Source: Chloracidobacterium sp. N
GTDB taxonomy: Bacteria > Acidobacteriota > Blastocatellia > Chloracidobacteriales > Chloracidobacteriaceae
Assembly: GCF_018304765.1 (NCBI RefSeq)
Contig: NZ_CP072643.1
Location: forward strand, 1,011,404-1,075,403
Reading direction: 5' to 3'
DNA: 64,000 nt
Part shown: positions 1 through 9,594 of the stretch, in pieces
Layout of the letters: each line of letters starts with the position of its first letter
Numbering within the stretch: the first letter of the stretch is position 1
The notes under the pieces: generated by a model
Told to the model about the DNA's origin: nothing
Databases searched by the model: none
The model's input: the letters and a program-made list of their open reading frames with translations, nothing else
Program-made: the position numbers and the translations under genes

Positions 1-55
1 GCAAATCAGCCAGTCGTCATACTCGCCAGGAAGTTTACCGAAAAAACGCCGTAAA

Positions 56-72
56 GCCCTACACTTTAGGGC
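56..72 (+). repeat. Left-end hairpin of the tnpB element
   Basis: GCCCTA (56-61) and TAGGGC (67-72) are perfect inverted arms around a 5-nt loop, about 55 bases before the tnpB start. Subterminal hairpins of this kind are recognised by the Y1 transposase in this superfamily. Confidence 0.5.
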
Positions 73-127
73 AGGGATATAAGGCGCACGCTGTTTTATC
101 AAGCCAAACCTGTGATAAAATAGCAGT

Positions 128-1328
128 ATGAGAGTAATGGAAGCCAAGCTACTAAAAGGGACAGCAGAGCAGTATCAGGCTCTGGATGAAGCCATCCGTA
201 CCGCACAGTTTGTCAGAAACAAATGTGTGCGGTACTGGATGGACAACAAGGGCGTAAACAAAGCTGTTCTCTATGCCCACTGCAAAGACCTGGCCAAAGA
301 GTTTGCCTTTGTCAGGAAGTTAAACTCAGCGGCAAGGCAGGCAAGTGCAGAACGGGCTTGGGCTTCCATCTCCCGTTTCTATACCAACTGCAGAAACAAG
401 GCGGTCAAGAAAGGGTATCCCAAATTTAAGAAGCATTGCCGTTCTGTGGAATACAAGGTATCGGGCTGGAAGCTGTCAGAAGATGGGATGACTATCTCGT
501 TCACCGATGGCTTCGGTGCTGGTACTTTTGCTCTGTATTGCAACGGCGAGGCAAGACACCATATCCTGAACTCCAAAATCAATCGGGTGCGGGTGATACG
601 CAGGGCAGATGGGTACTATGCCCAGTTCTGCCTGGATGTGGAGCGCAAAGAGCAGGGAGCATACACAGGCAATGTGATTGGCATTGACTTGGGCTTGAAG
701 GCTTTCTACACCGACCAGAACGGCAACCCTGTACAGTGTCCTAAGTTTTTGAGGCGTAGCGAAAGAAGGTTAAAGCAACACCAGCGCAGATTAAGTCGGA
801 AGTTCAAAAAGGGGGCAAAATCCCAATCCAAGAACTACCACAAGCAAAGAAAGCGACTGGGCAAAGTGCATCTGAAAGTCCAACGCCAGCGTAAAGACTG
901 GGCAATTAAGCAGGCACGGTGCGTGGTGGCATCTCACGATGTCGTGGCGTATGAAGACTTGCAGGTGAAGAACCTGGTCAAAAATCATCATCTTGCCAAA
1001 TCCATTCATGATGCTGGCTGGTCTCAATTCACTGCGTGGCTGGACTACTACGGCAAGGTGTGGGACAAGGCAGTAGTCAGCGTACCGCCGCAGTACACCA
1101 CACAGGACTGTAGTAACTGTGGGCATTATGGTAGTAAAAACCCTATCCACTAGAACCCATAGTTGTCCTAAATGTGGATTTGAATTAGACAGAGACCAGA
1201 ATGCGGCTTTGAACATCCTCAAGAAGGGACTAAGCATCTTGGGAATGGAGTGGCAAAACAGTACCTTTGGGCAAAAGGGAACTGCCTCGAAAGAGGGAAC
1301 GCTTGGGGAGAATGCACCGCTGCTTTAG
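128..1328 (+). pseudogene. tnpB: RNA-guided endonuclease TnpB, frameshifted
   Basis: The first frame (128-1153, 341 aa) carries the helix-turn-helix-like N-terminus, the RuvC Asp in GIDLGLKAF, the RuvC Glu in AYEDLQVKNL, and the first zinc-finger half CSNCG. It then runs into a stop. The rest of the protein continues in the +1 frame from about 1128 to 1328: VVKTLSTRTH, the second finger half CPKCG, and DRDQNAALNIL with the last RuvC Asp. One extra base near 1128-1131 (GGGCATTATGG) would explain the break. TnpB normally cuts DNA guided by an RNA from the element's right end. Here the active site is split over two frames, so the gene is inactive unless a ribosome shifts +1. Codon use is AT-richer than its neighbours, in keeping with transfer. 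Confidence 0.85.
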
Positions 1329-1405
1329 AGGGGCAACCTGATGAAGTAAGTGCGCTCGCAGAACCAAGAACAAGAATCCCCTGCCTTTAGGCAGGGGAGT
1401 ATGTC
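1250..1405 (+). ncRNA. Possible omegaRNA (guide RNA of TnpB) and right-end hairpin
   Basis: In TnpB elements the guide RNA overlaps the tnpB 3' end and stops at the right end of the element. Here the tnpB 3' end is followed by about 50 bases and then a strong hairpin, CCCCTGCCT (1378-1386) pairing with AGGCAGGGG (1389-1397), just before the presumed right end. Extent and expression are inferred. Any guide would lie just beyond about 1405. Confidence 0.35.
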
Positions 1406-1488
1406 AACCAACAGGAGTGCAGGTCCTAGCTTCCCTTCTGCCAGATCAGCTTGTGGAAAACGAAAGACGACAACCTGCCCCGCTTTTT

Positions 1489-1701
1489 TCATACAAAACT
1501 TACCTTGATGTCTGCCGTGCTGTATAACGCAGGCTCATCCTCCATATCCCGCACGGCTGAAGATAACGACAAAGCTCCCCACTCCTGCTTTTCCTGCTGC
1601 TCTGCCTTGACGAGAAGATACTGGATAAAGCTAAGCAACTCTTCCTGGAGTGACCGGGGAAGTTTTTGCACGGATTGGAAAACTTTTTCATCGAATGCCA
1701 T
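1489..1701 (-). CDS. DUF2281-family small protein, antitoxin-like
   Basis: This 70-aa protein starts MAFDEKVFQSVQKLP and has the LQEELLSFIQYLL helix. It ends with the family pattern W-x-x-LSLSSAVRDMEDE followed by YSTADIKVSF. DUF2281 proteins resemble VapB antitoxins and often sit beside a PIN or RelE-like toxin. The start is well supported by AGGAGAAC a few bases upstream of the ATG. No toxin gene is visible on either side: the tnpB element lies to the left and an SDR gene to the right. It is therefore an orphan antitoxin or has another role. Promoter and partner are unknown. Confidence 0.75.
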   Translation of the reverse strand: MAFDEKVFQSVQKLPRSLQEELLSFIQYLLVKAEQQEKQEWGALSLSSAVRDMEDEPALYSTADIKVSFV

Positions 1702-1998
1702 GATCTGTTCTCCTGTAAATAAAGGGAATGTTTCCTTTGAACTGTTTTATACCAAAGCCTCTGGGTAGCGTAGGTGGGGATTAACTGGGTCAAACGTCAG
1801 ACATGTCCTGTCAAACCGGCGCGTCAGGCCGAAAAAACGCACGCCGGCTGTGGGTGAATGGAGTTGCTACTGTTGGTCGGCACACGTTAGCGGATTCAGT
1901 CCCAGCGGCCAAAAGCCATTTTCGTTGTTGTTACGTGGAGGGACGCGGTAAGCTCAGCGGTCACATGACATTTTCCAACGACAGGGACGGTTCGAGAC

Positions 1999-2760
1999 GT
2001 GGTACTGGATTTGTTTCGTCTGGATGGGAAGGTCGCGCTGGTGACGGGTGCGCTTTCCGAGATTGGGACGGCCATTGCGCTGGCTCTGGCCGAAGCCGGC
2101 GCCGATGTTGCCTGTCATGGTTCAGCCCGTGCCCCGGAAGCCCTCTGTGAGCAGATTCGGGCGCTGGGCCGGCGGGCGCTGGCCGTGACGGGAGACCTCT
2201 ACGACCGCGCCTTTCACCGTCATATCGTGGCCACGACCCTCGCGCATTTCGGGCGGATTGATATTCTGGTCAACAATGCCAGTACGATTCGCCGCGGCGC
2301 GGCCGTGGAGCTGAGCGACGAAGACTGGGACTTCATCCTGAGCATCAACCTGACGACCGTGTTCCGGCTGTCGCAGATGGTGGCCAAGGACATGCTCGAA
2401 CGGCGGTCGGGCAAGATCATCAACATTGCGTCACTGCTGGCATTCCAGGGCGGCTGGCAGGCCCCGGCGTTTGCAGCCTCGAAAGGCGGCGTCGTGCAAC
2501 TGACGAAATCCCTGGCCAACGAATGGGCTTCCCGGGGCGTCAACGTCAACGCCATTTCGCCGGGTTATCTGGAAGTCGAAAGCACCCGTCCGCTGCGGGA
2601 GGACCCCGTGCGTCACCGCCAGATCACGGAGCGCATTCCGGCCGGGCGGTGGGGGCAGCCGTCCGATCTGGCCGGCGCAGCGGTGTTTCTGGCCTCAGCG
2701 GCCAGTGATTACGTCCATGGCCACGTGCTCGTCGTGGATGGCGGCTGGATGGGGCGTTAG
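1999..2760 (+). CDS. SDR-family protein, KduD-like, with altered active-site residues
   Basis: The 253-aa sequence matches 2-deoxy-D-gluconate 3-dehydrogenase / gluconate 5-dehydrogenase-type SDRs over its whole length: N-terminal LDLFRLDGKVALVTG, LVNNAST, IINIASLLAFQGG, ANEWASRGVNVNAISPGY, RIPAGRWGQPSDL and C-terminal ASDYVHGHVLVVDGGW. Two usually invariant positions differ. The cofactor motif TGxxxGxG reads TGALSEIG, with Glu for the middle Gly. The catalytic YxxxK reads FAASK, with Phe for Tyr. The Ser and Lys of the active site are kept. Family knowledge predicts weak or no dehydrogenase activity, although the fold looks intact. The start is a GTG, and the ribosome site is poor. Its 3' end overlaps the convergent proB by 4 bases. 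Confidence 0.85.
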   Translation: MVLDLFRLDGKVALVTGALSEIGTAIALALAEAGADVACHGSARAPEALCEQIRALGRRALAVTGDLYDRAFHRHIVATTLAHFGRIDILVNNASTIRRGAAVELSDEDWDFILSINLTTVFRLSQMVAKDMLERRSGKIINIASLLAFQGGWQAPAFAASKGGVVQLTKSLANEWASRGVNVNAISPGYLEVESTRPLREDPVRHRQITERIPAGRWGQPSDLAGAAVFLASAASDYVHGHVLVVDGGWMGR

Positions 2761-3923
2761 CGTTCGCCGGTAAGTACGAGGTCATCCCGGTGGATCACCT
2801 CGTCGTGCGCGCGGAAGCCAAGCCGCTGCGCAATCTCGGAGGACTTCAGTCCACGGATGGTTTCAGTTTCATCGGCGCTGTAGCTGGTCAGTCCACGCGC
2901 GATTTCGCGCCCCTGCTCATCGCAGCACGCCACGACATCCCCGGCGGCGAACCGTCCAGTGACCCGGATGATACCCGACGGCAGGACGCTCTTACCCTGC
3001 GTTGCCACAGCGTGCACGGCTCCGGCGTCGAGCGTCAGGGTGCCTTTCGGGCGCAGGGCGGCAATCCAGCGCTTGCGGCCGCCGAGGGCCGCCGCCGCCG
3101 GTGGGAACAGCGTCCCAACGTCATCACCTGCCATGACGCGCTGCAGGATGTTTGACGCCCGACCGTTGACGATGACCGTCGTGACGCCAAACCGTGCCGC
3201 CGTCTGAGCCGCCGTGAGCTTGGACTGCATGCCGCCCGTGCCAAAGGCGCTCTTCCCGCCGGAAGCCAGCCCCAGGGTCGTGGCCGTGACTTCCGGGACA
3301 AAGCTCAACCGCCGGGCTTCCACGTGCTGTTTGGGATCGCGGTCAAACAGCCCGTCCACATCCGAAAGCAGCACGAGCAGGTCGGCATCCACGATGTTGG
3401 CCACCAGCGCGCTCAGGAAGTCATTGTCGCCGAACTTGATTTCAGCCGTGGCCACGGTGTCGTTTTCGTTGATGATGGGCACGACGCCGAGCGTCAGCAG
3501 CGTTCGCAACGTGTGCCGCGCATTGAGAAACCGCTCCCGGTCGCGGGCGTCGTCGTAGGTCAGCAGTACCTGCGCCACCGGGACGGGCGCAAAGGCCTGC
3601 TCGTAGTAGCGCATCAGAAACGGCTGCCCGATGGCCGCTGCCGCCTGCTTGAAGGACAGGTCCCGGCCCAGCGGCAGGTGATGCAACCGCAGGTGCGTCA
3701 TGCCGCAGGCGACCGCCCCGGAGGAAACAATGACCACCGTGCGCCCGTCTGCGCGCAGGGTCAGACACTGCCCGACGAGATGCCGGAGCACGGTTTCGAC
3801 CAGCCCTGTTCCCGGCTCGACGAGCACGTTGCTGCCGATTTTGACAACCATGCGCCGGGCTGCGGCCAGAGCGGCGCGGGCCGCAGCGGCATCCTGTACC
3901 GGGTGACGACTAGGCTGCACCAT
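2757..3923 (-). CDS. proB: Glutamate 5-kinase
   Basis: ProB phosphorylates the gamma-carboxyl of glutamate with ATP, the first step of proline synthesis. The 388-aa protein has an amino-acid-kinase domain (about 20-270) and a C-terminal PUA domain (about 295-380). Family motifs are [20 protein letters not shown], the substrate-binding [10 protein letters not shown] and [12 protein letters not shown], and GTGGMQSKL. The ATG at 3923 was chosen because the kinase domain begins soon after it. The frame stays open further upstream, but that part overlaps the dienelactone hydrolase gene and has no kinase similarity. ProB overlaps the end of that upstream gene by 14 bases, so translation may be coupled. 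proA is not in the window. Confidence 0.95.
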   Translation of the reverse strand: MVQPSRHPVQDAAAARAALAAARRMVVKIGSNVLVEPGTGLVETVLRHLVGQCLTLRADGRTVVIVSSGAVACGMTHLRLHHLPLGRDLSFKQAAAAIGQPFLMRYYEQAFAPVPVAQVLLTYDDARDRERFLNARHTLRTLLTLGVVPIINENDTVATAEIKFGDNDFLSALVANIVDADLLVLLSDVDGLFDRDPKQHVEARRLSFVPEVTATTLGLASGGKSAFGTGGMQSKLTAAQTAARFGVTTVIVNGRASNILQRVMAGDDVGTLFPPAAAALGGRKRWIAALRPKGTLTLDAGAVHAVATQGKSVLPSGIIRVTGRFAAGDVVACCDEQGREIARGLTSYSADETETIRGLKSSEIAQRLGFRAHDEVIHRDDLVLTGER

Positions 3924-4800
3924 GCTGCTTGAACCACGCGAGCATTGCCTTCCAGGCGGCCTGGGCCTCTGCCTGGCGGTAGGACGGGCGATAGTCGGCG
4001 TGAAAGCCGTGGGGGGCGTCGGGATAGACGATGATGTTCGAGCCGGACCTGCCCTTGGCCAACGCCGTCCGCATCTGTTCGACGGTTTCGAGCGGAATAC
4101 CCTGGTCCTTGCCGCCGTACAGCCCAAGCACTGGTGTTCGCAGCGTCGGCGCAATGTCAATCGGGAATGTAGGACGCAACGGGTCAGGCTTGAAATCCGG
4201 GTTGTTGCGTGGGTTGGCAACCAGTGAGCCGTACCACGCCGCAGCGGCTTTGACCCGTGGTTCGTGGGCGGCAAACAGCCAGGTCATGCGCCCGCCCCAG
4301 CAGAAGCCCGTCACGGCCAGCCGTTTGATGTCGCCGTAGCCGGTTTTGGCGGCGTAGGCAACGCACGTCGTCAGGTCAGAAAGCACCTGCGCGTCTGGGA
4401 CCTTCGACACCACCTTGGAGATGATGTCGCCGATGGTTTCCAGTTTGGAGACATCACCCTGACGGGCAAAGAGTTCTGGGGCCAGTGCGAGATAACCGAC
4501 CTTGGCCAGTCGCCGGCAGATGTCCTTGATGTGCTCGTGAACGCCGAAAATCTCCTGAATGACAATGACCACCGGGAAACGGGTGCCTTTTTCAGGCCGC
4601 GCCAGATAGGCCGGAAAGGCAATGTCGGCCGCCGGGATGCTGACCTCCTGGGTTGTGAGGCCGGCGGTGTCGGTCACAATGGTCTGGGCGCTGATGGGTT
4701 GCGCGGCCAGTGCAAAGCCGGCAGCAAGTGAAGTCAGCACGAACTGCCGCCGCGAGAGTTCCGCATCGGGAAGCAGGCTTTTGGTGTGTTGGTCAAACAT
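3910..4800 (-). CDS. Dienelactone hydrolase family protein, Tat-exported
   Basis: This 296-aa alpha/beta hydrolase starts [10 protein letters not shown]. It carries a twin-arginine signal, [10 protein letters not shown] followed by a hydrophobic stretch and an ALAAQPISA cleavage region at about residue 40. The catalytic Cys lies in GFCWGG, and the His in [10 protein letters not shown] near the C-terminus. The Asp is probably in GLYGGKDQG. Members hydrolyse dienelactone or other small esters and lactones, and the substrate cannot be told from sequence. Tat export places it in the periplasm, unusual for the cytosolic catabolic enzymes of this family. It precedes proB on the same strand with a 14-base overlap. 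No aromatic-degradation genes are nearby. Confidence 0.9.
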   Translation of the reverse strand: MFDQHTKSLLPDAELSRRQFVLTSLAAGFALAAQPISAQTIVTDTAGLTTQEVSIPAADIAFPAYLARPEKGTRFPVVIVIQEIFGVHEHIKDICRRLAKVGYLALAPELFARQGDVSKLETIGDIISKVVSKVPDAQVLSDLTTCVAYAAKTGYGDIKRLAVTGFCWGGRMTWLFAAHEPRVKAAAAWYGSLVANPRNNPDFKPDPLRPTFPIDIAPTLRTPVLGLYGGKDQGIPLETVEQMRTALAKGRSGSNIIVYPDAPHGFHADYRPSYRQAEAQAAWKAMLAWFKQHGAA

Positions 4801-4933
4801 GGTGGGCAGAAGCCGTGGATGACGGCCAAAGTCGAGGCAAGATGGTTCAGGTTGGCTGGAACATAGCGCAGAACCGGGCCGTCGTGCGATACTGGACGCT
4901 ACCGGTACTTTTGTGAAAGGTCTTCTTCCAGCC

Positions 4934-7390
4934 ATGTCGAACTCTGCTGCTTCTGGCGCGGCGCCGGCCCCCTCGGCCGTGCCGGATACGTTGCTCGACG
5001 CCATCGAAATCATCGTTGGCGGGCGAAACCTCGATGCCCCGACGGCGCAAGCTCTGGGGCTGGTGGATGCCATTGCCACCGAGGCGCATTCAGCCGTCGA
5101 AGTCGCCGCGCAGTTGGCCCGTGAGTACATCCTGACGGGAACCGGCCCGCTGGCCGAAGCGTTTGCCCGGCGGCAGGCGGCGCTCAGCCAGTGGGCCACA
5201 CCGCAGCCGGGGCTTTCCCGCGCCGAGGTCGAAGCCCATCCGCGCGTGGCGCGCCTGCTGGCGCAGGCGCGGGCCGTCGGGCGTGAAAAGGCCGTCCAGC
5301 GTGCTCTGGACTGTGTGTTTTTTGGCCTGGAGCAGGGCTATGCAGCCGGACTCCGGCACGAAGCCAACGTGTTTGCCGAAGCTGTGGCCGACCCGGAGGG
5401 CGGGCAGGCAGGTATTCAGGCGTTTCTCGACAAGAAAAGCGCACCCCTGCCACCGCGCCCGCTCATTATGGTTGGCTCACCGGAAGAACAGGCGCTGCTG
5501 GAACGCAGCGAACTGCTCCCGGTCGGAACGCCGTTTTATCCCGGTCTGACACCGCTGCCGAAGTATCAGTACGCCCAAGGTATCATCAAGGACCCGATGA
5601 CCGGTGCCGCTCTGCACGGTGAGCCGAACGATGTGGAACGGCACTTCATTGTGCCCGTCCCGACGCCCAGCCCAGCCGAAGTCCTGGTGTATGTGCTTGT
5701 AAGTGAAGTCAACTTCAACGACATCTGGGCGCTGACCGGAATTCCCGTCTCCGTCATGGATGACCATGACCAGGATTTTCACATCACCGGCTCCGGCGGC
5801 ATCGGTCTCATTGTGGCGATGGGCAGCGAGGTCAAGCGGGAGGGACGGCTGCAGGTGGGCGATCTGGTGTCCATTTACTCCGGCCAGAATGACCTGTTTT
5901 CACCGCTGGTCGGGCTGGACCCGATGTTTGCCGACTTTGGTATCCAGGGCTACCAGGAGCCGAATGGCTCGCATGGGCAGTTTTTGCTCGTGCAGCCGCC
6001 GCAGCTTCACCACAAGCTCGAAGACCTGACCATCGAGGCGGCGGGAAGCTACATGCTCAACCTGGGCACGATTTACCGGGCGCTGTTTACGACGCTCAGG
6101 GTTGCGCCGGGCAAGCGCCTGTTTGTGGAAGGCGCGGCGACGGGCACGGGTTTTGAGGCCCTCAAGGTTGGCGTGCGCAACAATGTAAAAGTGACGGGCA
6201 TGGTGTCGAGCGCCGAGCGGGCGGGCTTCGTCAAGCAGCACGGCGCGACGGGCGTCATCAACCGGCGGGCGCCGGAACTGGAGCCATGCTTTACGAAAGT
6301 GCCGGAAGACCCGGCGCAGTGGGCCGCCTGGGAGGCCGCCGGTGAACCCCTGCTGGCGATGTTCCGCGCACAAAATGAGGGGCATCTGGCCGACTACGCG
6401 GTTTCCCATGCCGGGGAGCGTTCCTTTCCACGGAGTTTTCAACTGCTGGGGCCGGGCGGGACGTTGACCTTCTACGGCGCGTCATCCGGCTATCACTTCA
6501 CGTTTATGGGCAAACCCGGCGCGGCTGCGCCGTCCGACATGCTCCAGCGGGTCGGGCTGCGGGCCGGGCAGTCGGTGCTGGTCTATTACGGCATCAGTGA
6601 AGACATCGTGGATGAGACCGGCATCGAGATCATCGAGGCCGTCCGGGAGTCCCATGCGCGGGTCGTCGTGGCGACGCAGACGGATGCCCAAAAGGAATTC
6701 GTCGCCAGCCTGGGCTTTGGCGATGCCGTCCGGGGACTGGTCAGCATCGAGGACCTGCGGCGGCGCTACGGTGCAGACTTCGTCTGGCCGACCACGATGC
6801 CGGCCTTTCCCGACCCCAAGGCCGACACCGAGTCCTTCAAGGAAGCCGTTCGCCTGTTCACTGAAATCAACTTCAAACCCTTTGCCGCAGCCGTGGGACG
6901 GTTGCTGGCCGCGCCGGACAACCCCCGTGGCTACCCGGACATGATTTTTGAACGCGCCGGACAGGACACGCTGGGCATCAGCACGACCCTGGTCAAGCCC
7001 TACACCGGGCGCGTCATCTATGCCGAGGACATGTCCGGGCGGCGCTACAGTTTCTATGCGCCGCAGGTCTGGATGCGGCAGCGCCGGATTGACATGCCGA
7101 CGGCCAACATCTGGGGAACGCACCTCAACAACGCCTACGAGATTGTGGCGATGAACGATGCCGTAGCGGCCGGGTTGCTGGAAGTGACTCCGCCGGTCGT
7201 CGTCGGGTGGGCCGACCTGCCGGAAGCGCATCAGGCGATGTGGGACAACCGCCACGCTGGGGCGACTTACGTCGTCAACCATGCGCTGCCCCGGTTGGGA
7301 CTGAAAAACAGGACTGAGTTGTTCGAGGCCTGGGCGGCGCAGTCGGCAGACGCAACAGCCGAGGATGATGCCGCCACCATTTTCCGGTGA
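4934..7390 (+). CDS. Partial crotonase fused to crotonyl-CoA reductase-like dehydrogenase
   Basis: The 818-aa protein opens with what looks like only the C-terminal part of an enoyl-CoA hydratase: [20 protein letters not shown] and following helices, about residues 20-165. A medium-chain dehydrogenase region follows, like crotonyl- or acrylyl-CoA reductase. Motifs are [29 protein letters not shown], a first nucleotide fold with [15 protein letters not shown] and GVINRR, and a second related module ending in WMRQRRIDM and GATYVVNH. Such reductases reduce 2-enoyl-CoA with NADPH. Trifunctional propionyl-CoA synthase of the 3-hydroxypropionate cycle also joins hydratase and reductase, but here the acyl-CoA synthetase and the hydratase's N-terminal half are missing. 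ATG 4934 is preferred over GTG 4913, since GAAAGG precedes it. It stands alone and divergent from the hydrolase gene. Confidence 0.8.
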   Translation: MSNSAASGAAPAPSAVPDTLLDAIEIIVGGRNLDAPTAQALGLVDAIATEAHSAVEVAAQLAREYILTGTGPLAEAFARRQAALSQWATPQPGLSRAEVEAHPRVARLLAQARAVGREKAVQRALDCVFFGLEQGYAAGLRHEANVFAEAVADPEGGQAGIQAFLDKKSAPLPPRPLIMVGSPEEQALLERSELLPVGTPFYPGLTPLPKYQYAQGIIKDPMTGAALHGEPNDVERHFIVPVPTPSPAEVLVYVLVSEVNFNDIWALTGIPVSVMDDHDQDFHITGSGGIGLIVAMGSEVKREGRLQVGDLVSIYSGQNDLFSPLVGLDPMFADFGIQGYQEPNGSHGQFLLVQPPQLHHKLEDLTIEAAGSYMLNLGTIYRALFTTLRVAPGKRLFVEGAATGTGFEALKVGVRNNVKVTGMVSSAERAGFVKQHGATGVINRRAPELEPCFTKVPEDPAQWAAWEAAGEPLLAMFRAQNEGHLADYAVSHAGERSFPRSFQLLGPGGTLTFYGASSGYHFTFMGKPGAAAPSDMLQRVGLRAGQSVLVYYGISEDIVDETGIEIIEAVRESHARVVVATQTDAQKEFVASLGFGDAVRGLVSIEDLRRRYGADFVWPTTMPAFPDPKADTESFKEAVRLFTEINFKPFAAAVGRLLAAPDNPRGYPDMIFERAGQDTLGISTTLVKPYTGRVIYAEDMSGRRYSFYAPQVWMRQRRIDMPTANIWGTHLNNAYEIVAMNDAVAAGLLEVTPPVVVGWADLPEAHQAMWDNRHAGATYVVNHALPRLGLKNRTELFEAWAAQSADATAEDDAATIFR

Positions 7391-7466
7391 TGCCGGGCGG
7401 GGGCGGGTTCACGCCAGCGGCACCGCAGCCTGCCTCTTGCCTGTGTTTTTGGGCTTGACAACAGGC

Positions 7467-7495
7467 TTGGAAGCACCAGAGGCGGGTGATATAGT
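7467..7495 (+). promoter_or_regulatory. Probable sigma70-type promoter for the siaC-like cluster
   Basis: TTGGAA (7467-7472) and TATAGT (7490-7495) are separated by exactly 17 bases. Transcription would start near 7502, giving a leader of about 150 bases before the siaC-like gene. Confidence 0.5.
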
Positions 7496-7650
7496 CGGTT
7501 TCGGTCAAATCCTGAACAATGTCATCAGGGTAAGCATGTTTTGCTTCGCCACCCAGGCGAAAGGGGAGAAGGGCGCAGACGCGGCAGTGTGCCGGTCAGT
7601 GCTGCGTCACACCATCTGATGGGCAGAAAGTTTTTCAAGGATGCGTGGCA

Positions 7651-8025
7651 ATGAACAACCTGGTGCTTGACGCAACGAAGGTAACACCAAGGGTGCATTT
7701 CGATGGAACCAGCGGGGTACTTGAAATCGAGGGGGACTCCTACCCGGAACACTCGCTTCAGTTCTACCAGCCGGTGTTCAAATGGCTGGATGATTTCATC
7801 CAGCGGACGACGATTCCCATCGCCTTTCATTTCAAGCTGTCCTATTTCAACACGAGTTCTTCCAAGTGTATTCTCAACATCCTGGAAAAACTGGAAGAAG
7901 CCAATCGCAATGGACGGCAGGTGAGTTTGCACTGGCACTATCGTGAAGATGATGAAGATATTCGGGAGAGTGGGGAGGAGTTTGCCGAGGATTTGAGTTT
8001 GACGTTCCAGTTTGTCAAGCACTGA
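7651..8025 (+). CDS. SiaC-family regulatory phosphoprotein (DUF1987)
   Basis: The 124-aa protein matches the SiaC/DUF1987 family, with the core FHFKLSYFNTSSSKCILNIL. In Pseudomonas aeruginosa, SiaC is phosphorylated on Thr68 by the kinase SiaB and dephosphorylated by SiaA, and the unphosphorylated form activates the diguanylate cyclase SiaD. Counted from the ATG at 7651, the Thr of NTSS is also residue 68 here. That ATG has AAGGA ten bases upstream; a GTG two codons earlier is less likely. A GGDEF protein and a SiaB-type kinase follow directly on the same strand, so the partner-switch module is conserved. The SiaA-type phosphatase is not in the cluster. Confidence 0.9.
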   Translation: MNNLVLDATKVTPRVHFDGTSGVLEIEGDSYPEHSLQFYQPVFKWLDDFIQRTTIPIAFHFKLSYFNTSSSKCILNILEKLEEANRNGRQVSLHWHYREDDEDIRESGEEFAEDLSLTFQFVKH

Positions 8026-8094
8026 CCCGGTTTGGGGAGTACAGCGCGCAGCGCCGTTGGCTCTGGGGGGCTGTGGCAGAGACGGTAAAAGCTC

Positions 8095-8922
8095 GTGGGT
8101 ATTGAAGCGCAGGCAAAGCGAAATGCAGAGGCGGTGTACGCCGAGGAAGAAGCCGTTGCTGCGGAAGCGGCCCGGGTGGCCGATGATCCGACAGTGACCT
8201 TCGATGCGCTGTGCGAACACTACCGGTTTTTGTCCCAGAAATACCGTCACGCCATTCGCCAGCTCATCAAGCTCACGCACGTCAGCGACATGTTTCAGGG
8301 CAAGCTGCTGCGAATGCAGGAGGAACTGGAGCGACGCAATGCCGAACTCGAACAAGCCCGTGCGCACCTGGAACAGGCCAATCAGGCGCTCCACCGGTTG
8401 TCCTACCTGGATGCCCTGACGGGCGTGGCCAATCGGCGGCACTTCAACGAGTATCTCGATCAGGAATGGCGCCGGGCCATGCGCAAGCAGGCCTCGCTGT
8501 CGCTGATACTTCTGGATGTGGATCACTTCAAGCGGCTCAACGACATAGCCGGTCATCAGTATGGCGATGACTGTCTCCGGCAGGTGGGTGCGGCGCTGGC
8601 GGCGAGCGTGCGGCGTGCCGGCGATCTGGCCGCGCGCTACGGCGGCGAGGAATTTGCCGTCATCCTGCCCGATGCCCAACCGGACTGGGTGATGTCCTTT
8701 GCCGAGGAAGTCCGGCAGGCGATTGCGGCGCTGGAGATTCCGCATCCGGTGTCGCCGTATGGCGTCCTGACGGTCAGTGTCGGGGCGGCGACGGCTGTGG
8801 CCGTGGAACAACAAGGGGTGAGTTCGCTGATCGCGGCCGCTGACAAGGCGCTGTATGCCGCGAAAGAAGCCGGGCGCAATCGGGTTTCATGCGCGCCCAT
8901 CCTGTCGGTAGGCAATGGATGA
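8095..8922 (+). CDS. Diguanylate cyclase (GGDEF), SiaD-like
   Basis: The 275-aa soluble protein has an N-terminal helical region with a coiled coil (about 60-110, rich in ELERRNAELEQARAHLEQA) and a C-terminal GGDEF domain (about 110-270). The active-site loop reads RYGGEEF. An RxxD product-inhibition site (RAGD) lies five residues before it, so the enzyme should make cyclic di-GMP and be feedback-inhibited. No transmembrane segment is seen. Its place between SiaC and SiaB homologues, and the coiled coil before GGDEF, fit a SiaD-type enzyme switched on by unphosphorylated SiaC. The start is GTG 8095 with only a weak ribosome site, so a slightly different start is possible. Confidence 0.9.
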   Translation: MGIEAQAKRNAEAVYAEEEAVAAEAARVADDPTVTFDALCEHYRFLSQKYRHAIRQLIKLTHVSDMFQGKLLRMQEELERRNAELEQARAHLEQANQALHRLSYLDALTGVANRRHFNEYLDQEWRRAMRKQASLSLILLDVDHFKRLNDIAGHQYGDDCLRQVGAALAASVRRAGDLAARYGGEEFAVILPDAQPDWVMSFAEEVRQAIAALEIPHPVSPYGVLTVSVGAATAVAVEQQGVSSLIAAADKALYAAKEAGRNRVSCAPILSVGNG

Positions 8923-8959
8923 CCGATGCAACCCGTCGGCCGGTTGATCTGGAGGCACA

Positions 8960-9529
8960 ATGATGGCGGAAGACCTGTTCCGGCTCTATCAGGACATGAG
9001 TCAGCGTAAGATTTGGCTGGCCTTCAAAGGGGCGATCTCGCAGGATGTCCTTGTGGAGCTGGGTACGCTGCTCAAAAACAAGTCGGTCCTTGACCGCAAG
9101 GTGAAAAAGGTTTTCGCCATTTTCATCGAGATGACCCAGAACATCCTGCATTATTCGGCCGAGACGGAAACCGTTCCCTTTGGGGGCAATGGGGCGGTTC
9201 ATCCCGTCGGGGTCGGCGTGGTGGTCGTATCGGAATCGGCAGATGACTACTCAGTGTCAGCCGGCAATGTCGTCACGGCCGAGCAGATGGACTACCTGCG
9301 CGAGCAGTGTGAGCGCATCCACAACTCGGATGCCAGCCAGCTCAAGCAGTACTATGACGAGCGGCTCAAGGCGGAACATACCCGGGCTGGAAGCAAGGGG
9401 GCCGGGTTGGGCCTGATTGACATTGCCCGCAAGGCCGATTTTCCGCTGGACTATGAAATGCGCCCGATTGCTGACGGGCGGGCTTTCTTTGTTATCACAG
9501 CGCGGATTGCCAAGACACTTTCCGCCTGA
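8960..9529 (+). CDS. SiaB-family protein kinase (DUF6272)
   Basis: The 189-aa protein resembles SiaB, a small GHKL-type kinase that phosphorylates SiaC. Visible features are IEMTQNILHYS, an N-box-like motif with the Asn that binds Mg-ATP, and GSKGAGLGLIDIARKAD, a G-box-like glycine loop. GGAGG stands before the start. ATG 8960 and ATG 8963 are both possible, the second with better spacing. It lies between the diguanylate cyclase and a histidine kinase in one gene cluster. Its likely job is to phosphorylate the SiaC homologue and so silence cyclic di-GMP synthesis. Confidence 0.88.
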   Translation: MMAEDLFRLYQDMSQRKIWLAFKGAISQDVLVELGTLLKNKSVLDRKVKKVFAIFIEMTQNILHYSAETETVPFGGNGAVHPVGVGVVVVSESADDYSVSAGNVVTAEQMDYLREQCERIHNSDASQLKQYYDERLKAEHTRAGSKGAGLGLIDIARKADFPLDYEMRPIADGRAFFVITARIAKTLSA

Positions 9530-9594
9530 TCGCCTGACGGCGACAGTGAACCCTTCACGGCCAACCCTTCGGATTCCCACCGGTCTGGACTGCC

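Larger units (their letters stand above)
20..1410 (+). mobile_element. Decayed IS200/IS605-superfamily element with tnpB only (IS1341-like)
   Basis: A single tnpB-type gene lies between two terminal hairpins, the usual layout of the accessory-gene-only members of this superfamily. The left hairpin is at 56-72 and the right at 1378-1397, followed by AGTATGTCAA, which resembles a right end. No tnpA (Y1 transposase) is present, so the element could move only in trans. The tnpB frame is broken. The exact ends are estimates, because these elements make no target-site duplication. Confidence 0.65.

Noticed and set aside
1803..2150. 115-aa open frame before and overlapping the SDR gene
   Set aside because: It overlaps the well-supported SDR coding region in another frame and shows no family features.
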